Shown here: positions 59,809-60,631 of the stretch, in pieces
How the letters are laid out: each line of letters begins with the position of its first letter
Numbering within the stretch: position 1 is the stretch's first letter
Origin: Candidatus Aristotella avistercoris
Lineage (GTDB): Bacteria; Bacillota; Clostridia; Oscillospirales; Ruminococcaceae
Length of the DNA: 60,631 nt
Assembly: GCA_904397835.1 (NCBI GenBank)
Contig: CAJFOV010000002.1
Location: 1 to 60,631, forward strand
Direction: 5' to 3'
The notes under the pieces: model-generated
What the model was told of the DNA's origin: nothing
Databases searched by the model: none
Seen by the model: the letters and a program-made list of their open reading frames with translations, nothing else
Program-made: the position numbers and the translations under genes

Positions 59809-60208
59809 TGCCGTATCTGGCGGCGAGATAGCACCGGCGGCTACAATACTTACGCTTTTTGCTCCCATAGCTGTAAAACTCCTTTCCGCACATCGCGCAG
59901 ACATGGCTGTATTCGTCCTGATTCCTTCTGAGGCTTTGATTTCTATTCCACCAATCGTACCTGCACTTATCCGAGCAGAATTTGCGTGGTTTCTGTTTTG
60001 GAATTTGAACGATAACGCTTCCGCAGCAAGGGCATACAGCCGCTCCCTTTGCCTCCCGGAGCATTTCAATAGATTTATCCGTCAAGCCATGCCGGGAGCA
60101 GTGGGTCTTCACGGTGGCTTCTCTTAGCCGTAGCATTCCGGCGATATCTCTGTAGCTTTTCCCTGCGTATCGAAGATAGGATATTTGCTGCGCTTGCTCT
60201 GTGGTCAT
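59780..60208 (-). CDS. HTH / zinc-ribbon protein, module A
   Basis: A 142-residue protein. Helix-turn-helix (EQAQQISYLRYAGKSYRDIAGMLRLREATVKTHCSRHGL), then CPCCGS...CSDKC and CAMCGKEF...CSRRC zinc ribbons. ATG at 60208 follows GGAGGAACACG. It begins a chain of six tightly packed minus-strand genes ending at recombinase 1. Confidence 0.78.
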   Translation of the reverse strand: MTTEQAQQISYLRYAGKSYRDIAGMLRLREATVKTHCSRHGLTDKSIEMLREAKGAAVCPCCGSVIVQIPKQKPRKFCSDKCRYDWWNRNQSLRRNQDEYSHVCAMCGKEFYSYGSKKRKYCSRRCYLAARYGNEGLSADGK

Positions 60209-60292
60209 GGCGTGTTCCTCCAATCTGAGGCATCTCCTCACCGATCCATCTGGACAGGACGCAGGGATTTGGCCCAAAAGGCAAAAAATAAA

Positions 60293-60328
60293 GGGGTGCA
60301 GCCACGAAAAACATGACTGCACCCCTTC
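60293..60328 (-). terminator. Terminator after the endolysin gene
   Basis: Read on the minus strand, GGGGTGCAG / CTGCACCCC with a 15-nt loop runs into TTTATTTTTT. It separates the lysin gene from the recombination module. Confidence 0.85.
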
Positions 60329-60343
60329 AGTTGGAGCGAATAT

Positions 60344-60631
60344 TTAGCCCGGAATCTTCAACTTCTGACCACTGTAGATGGTGTCGCTGTCAAGACCGTT
60401 GAGGGTCTTGATCTCCTTGTAGCGGATGCCGCTGCCCAGGTACTTCTCGGCGATGCCCCAGAGAGTGTCGCCCTTGACCACGGTGTGGATGCGGTAGGTC
60501 ACCGCCGCGCTCCCTGCCAGCGCCAGGTCAGAGACCCGCACCGGGGACATGATAGCGTTAGTGCCGCTCTCATTCTTGTTGATGACCGCACGGTCGCCGG
60601 AAACCTCATAAACATACCACTTCTGCTTCCG
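60344..60631 (-). CDS. C-terminal part of a LysM-containing phage-type endolysin (cut by window edge)
   Basis: The frame is open to the right edge, so the gene starts outside the window. The visible 95 residues read RKQKWYVYEVSGDRAVIN, then a LysM domain (HTVVKGDTLWGIAEKYLGSG...LNGLDSDTIYSGQKLKIP). LysM tails of this kind end phage amidases and lysozymes in Clostridia. Its position beside recombinases and a tRNA supports a prophage. The catalytic domain is not visible. Confidence 0.82.
   Translation of the reverse strand, partial: RKQKWYVYEVSGDRAVINKNESGTNAIMSPVRVSDLALAGSAAVTYRIHTVVKGDTLWGIAEKYLGSGIRYKEIKTLNGLDSDTIYSGQKLKIPG

Noticed and set aside
1-60631. CRISPR arrays, rRNA operons, insertion sequences with paired inverted repeats
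   Set aside because: None was seen. The only repeats are the structured element described, the operators and single palindromes.

Overview
The window looks like a chromosome segment of a high-GC, Gram-positive, anaerobic gut-type clostridium, probably Oscillospiraceae (Flavonifractor/Pseudoflavonifractor-like). This is inferred from GC-rich coding sequence, strong AGGAGG ribosome sites, TTGACA/TATAAT promoters, a T-box riboswitch, two FeoA plus FeoB, ECF sigma modules and large serine recombinases. No 16S or marker-gene comparison was possible.

Layout. 1-2361: a structured repeat/small-RNA array, a coiled-coil membrane protein, and an ECF sigma/anti-sigma-like pair. 2659-6742 (minus): three-subunit molybdenum hydroxylase plus MocA. 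7355-10880: TrkA/TrkH K+ uptake and a small membrane protein. 10983-11924 (minus): thioredoxin reductase. 12237-15358: tryptophan T-box and trpXYZ ABC transporter. 15402-16810: ZIP transporter and heavy-metal-associated (HMA) membrane protein behind a DtxR-type operator. 16891-18720: secG (minus), then corA behind a leader with a 14-codon ORF. 18841-25749: murA, yycJ, rlmH, a DUF1624-type acyltransferase, plsC, yfhO. 25795-27639: ABC-F ribosome-protection gene with a complete ribosome-mediated attenuator. 27680-28427: a candidate small RNA (minus) and a second copy of the structured repeat. 28428-30628: XRE regulator and membrane protein. 30767-34426: MntR/DtxR-type repressor (minus), then feoA-feoA-feoB and a Cys-rich FeoB-associated protein.

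34676-43373: a P-loop kinase, nitrilase/DUF2848/TauE-like genes, an ECF S component with pyridoxal kinase, a PTS-IIC-like permease and a GlnK/GlnL-like two-component pair. 43717-50402: ECF sigma/membrane protein/M4 metallopeptidase, an orphan LytTR regulator with Glu in place of the phospho-Asp, and an HTH protein fused to a degenerate desulfoferrodoxin. 50466-54374 (minus): potABCD polyamine importer with a C-terminally anchored binding protein. 54886-55527: PepSY lipoprotein. 55742-55833: tRNA-Ser(GGA), followed by the end of a probable prophage (two serine recombinases, duplicated HTH/zinc-ribbon and small helical proteins, and the C-terminus of a LysM endolysin cut by the window edge).

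Themes. Metal handling dominates: three matching 16-bp palindromes (15434, 31451, 31955) put a ZIP transporter and an HMA protein in the same predicted regulon as Feo. RNA-level control is rich: a Trp T-box, an antibiotic-type attenuator before the ABC-F gene, and a corA leader whose short ORF starts M-S-P-D-P, like the enterobacterial MgtL Mg2+ sensor, followed by two competing hairpins. The corA leader, the repeat/small-RNA family (1-150 and 28199-28400) and the small RNA at 27680-27809 are the best candidates for something undescribed.
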